Below are positions 4,348 through 5,304 of a stretch of 5,304 bases of DNA, piece after piece. Position numbers and translations under genes: made by a program. The first letter of the stretch is position 1; the number at the start of each line of letters is the position of its first letter. Source of the DNA: Chloroflexota bacterium (GTDB lineage: Bacteria; Chloroflexota; Anaerolineae; Anaerolineales; Villigracilaceae); contig JAJYOH010000444.1 in the NCBI GenBank assembly GCA_021796315.1, positions 1-5,304 on the forward strand, read 5' to 3'. Under the pieces are notes generated by a model that did not search any database, was not told the origin of the DNA, and was given only the letters and a program-made list of their open reading frames with translations.

Positions 4348-5304
4348 ATGGCAGAAAAAAGCAAGCAAAAGATGCGTGACGAGCAAATCCAGCAAGACAT
4401 GAAAGATCTTCATAAGCTGGGATACGCTCAGCAGTTGTTCCGCGAAATGGGCGGGTTCTCGAACTTCGCCATCTCATTTTCCATCATTTCCATTTTGACC
4501 GGGGCTATTCTCCTTTACGGCTTCGGCTTGCGCTTTGCCGGCCCAATCATCAACACAGTTGGCTGGCCGTTGGTGAGCATCTTCGTGATGATCATCGCCG
4601 CTTCGATGGCTGAATTAGCCTCGGCCTATCCCACTGCGGGGGGGCTGTACTTCTGGGCATTCAAACTGGGTGGTAGCCGTTGGGCGTGGGTCACAGCTTG
4701 GTTCAATATGATCGGCCAGATCACCATCACATCTGGCATCAATATCGCCGCCGCCATCTACATCGTCGGCGCGGCGGTCAAGATTTTCGGCGTCACGGCC
4801 AGTACGAACTGGTATTTTTACGTCCTGGTCATGGTGCTAATCATGATCCCGCAGGTGTTGATTAACATCTACGGCATCAAGCTCACCGCTAAGTTGAGTG
4901 ACATCAGCGTGTATTGGCACATCGGCGGTGTGGTTATCATCGCTCTGTTGTTGACCGTGTTCGGTAAGACCCATAATCCGCTGTCCTTCGCCATGCAATT
5001 CACCAATACGACTAATCCTTACGATTTCTCGTCGGCGACCTTTGCGAATGGAAGCGTTGCCCCGGCCCTGTACCTCGGCGATCCGGTAGCCGGGAAAGCC
5101 CTGCTCGTGCTCCCCTCGCCCCTGTTCGCCATCTTCCCCTTCCTGACCACCATTTACAAAGCCGCCCCGTTTCTCCTGGTGTTTGCCATCGGCCTCTTGC
5201 AGGCCCAATGGACGTACACCGGCTATGATGCTTCCCCCCGCGTGGCCGAAGAGCCCGTTATGGCCCGCCTGAACAGCGCCTGGGGCGTATTTCTCTCGGT
5301 GGCA
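4348..5304 (+). CDS. APC-superfamily permease, amino acid/choline transporter (ACT) type, C-terminus cut by window edge
   Basis: 319 residues are visible of a protein usually about 480-550 long. A charged cytoplasmic N-terminus (1-35) leads into FSNFAISFSIISILTG (37-52), the unwound first membrane helix typical of the APC fold. SMAELASAYPTAGGLYFWAF (86-105) and TAWFNMIGQITITSGINIAA (116-135) are strong family matches. AQWTYTGYDAS (286-296), followed by RVAEE, corresponds to helix 6 and the loop after it, close to the ACT pattern (QxTxTGYDASxxxxEE). Membrane segments: about 38-60, 71-91, 113-145, 155-175, 190-206 and 272-290. Relatives carry GABA, choline, ethanolamine or amino acids using an ion gradient; the substrate cannot be read here. 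The loop between helices 5 and 6 (about 207-271) looks longer than usual. It is divergent from the efflux operon and probably unrelated in function. Expression likely depends on the long leader upstream. Confidence 0.92.
   Translation, partial: MAEKSKQKMRDEQIQQDMKDLHKLGYAQQLFREMGGFSNFAISFSIISILTGAILLYGFGLRFAGPIINTVGWPLVSIFVMIIAASMAELASAYPTAGGLYFWAFKLGGSRWAWVTAWFNMIGQITITSGINIAAAIYIVGAAVKIFGVTASTNWYFYVLVMVLIMIPQVLINIYGIKLTAKLSDISVYWHIGGVVIIALLLTVFGKTHNPLSFAMQFTNTTNPYDFSSATFANGSVAPALYLGDPVAGKALLVLPSPLFAIFPFLTTIYKAAPFLLVFAIGLLQAQWTYTGYDASPRVAEEPVMARLNSAWGVFLSVA

Overview
The window holds a leftward (minus-strand) multidrug-export-type operon and, facing away from it, the 5' part of a rightward amino-acid/amine permease gene. 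A 615-base intergenic region, rich in regulatory and repeat structure, separates them. Base composition is moderate and the genes have clear Shine-Dalgarno sites. The protein styles (paired 375-residue ABC-2 permeases, an HlyD-like adaptor with a long Ala/Gln-rich hairpin, a bacterial ACT-family permease) suggest an environmental bacterium, perhaps a Chloroflexota (Anaerolineae) member. That placement is an impression from protein style, with low confidence.

Minus-strand operon, in transcription order: a TetR-family regulator (3732 to 3124), ABC-2 permease A (3127 to 2000, start overlapping the regulator's stop by 4 bases), ABC-2 permease B (1978 to 851, 21-base gap), and an HlyD/YbhG-type periplasmic or extracytoplasmic adaptor (811 to the left edge, 39-base gap, C-terminus outside the window). 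The content resembles the E. coli cecR-ybhGFSR efflux operon (TetR regulator, adaptor, ATPase, two permeases), in a different order. The ATP-binding subunit is not in the window and is probably just beyond the left edge. The two permeases are the same length, align without gaps and are about 69 percent identical by hand count, so they are tandem duplicates likely to work as a heterodimer. A strong promoter (TTGACA, 16-base spacer, TAAAAT) precedes tetR, and a near-perfect 26-bp palindrome covers the predicted start point, the classic layout of an autorepressed TetR efflux operon.

Intergenic region 3733-4347: the tetR promoter and operator; a 2 x 15-bp tandem repeat abutting its -35; a rightward extended -10 promoter (TGCTATAAT); and then a leader of about 455 bases before the permease gene. 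This leader holds two overlapping hairpins, a 111-bp MITE-like element (4038-4148) with perfect 14-bp terminal inverted repeats and a perfect 5-bp flanking duplication (CAAAT), and a 10-bp inverted repeat whose right arm lies just upstream of the permease ribosome-binding site. I see no convincing gene in it.

Plus strand, 4348 to the right edge: 319 residues of an APC-superfamily permease of the ACT (amino acid/choline transporter) type, cut off by the window end.
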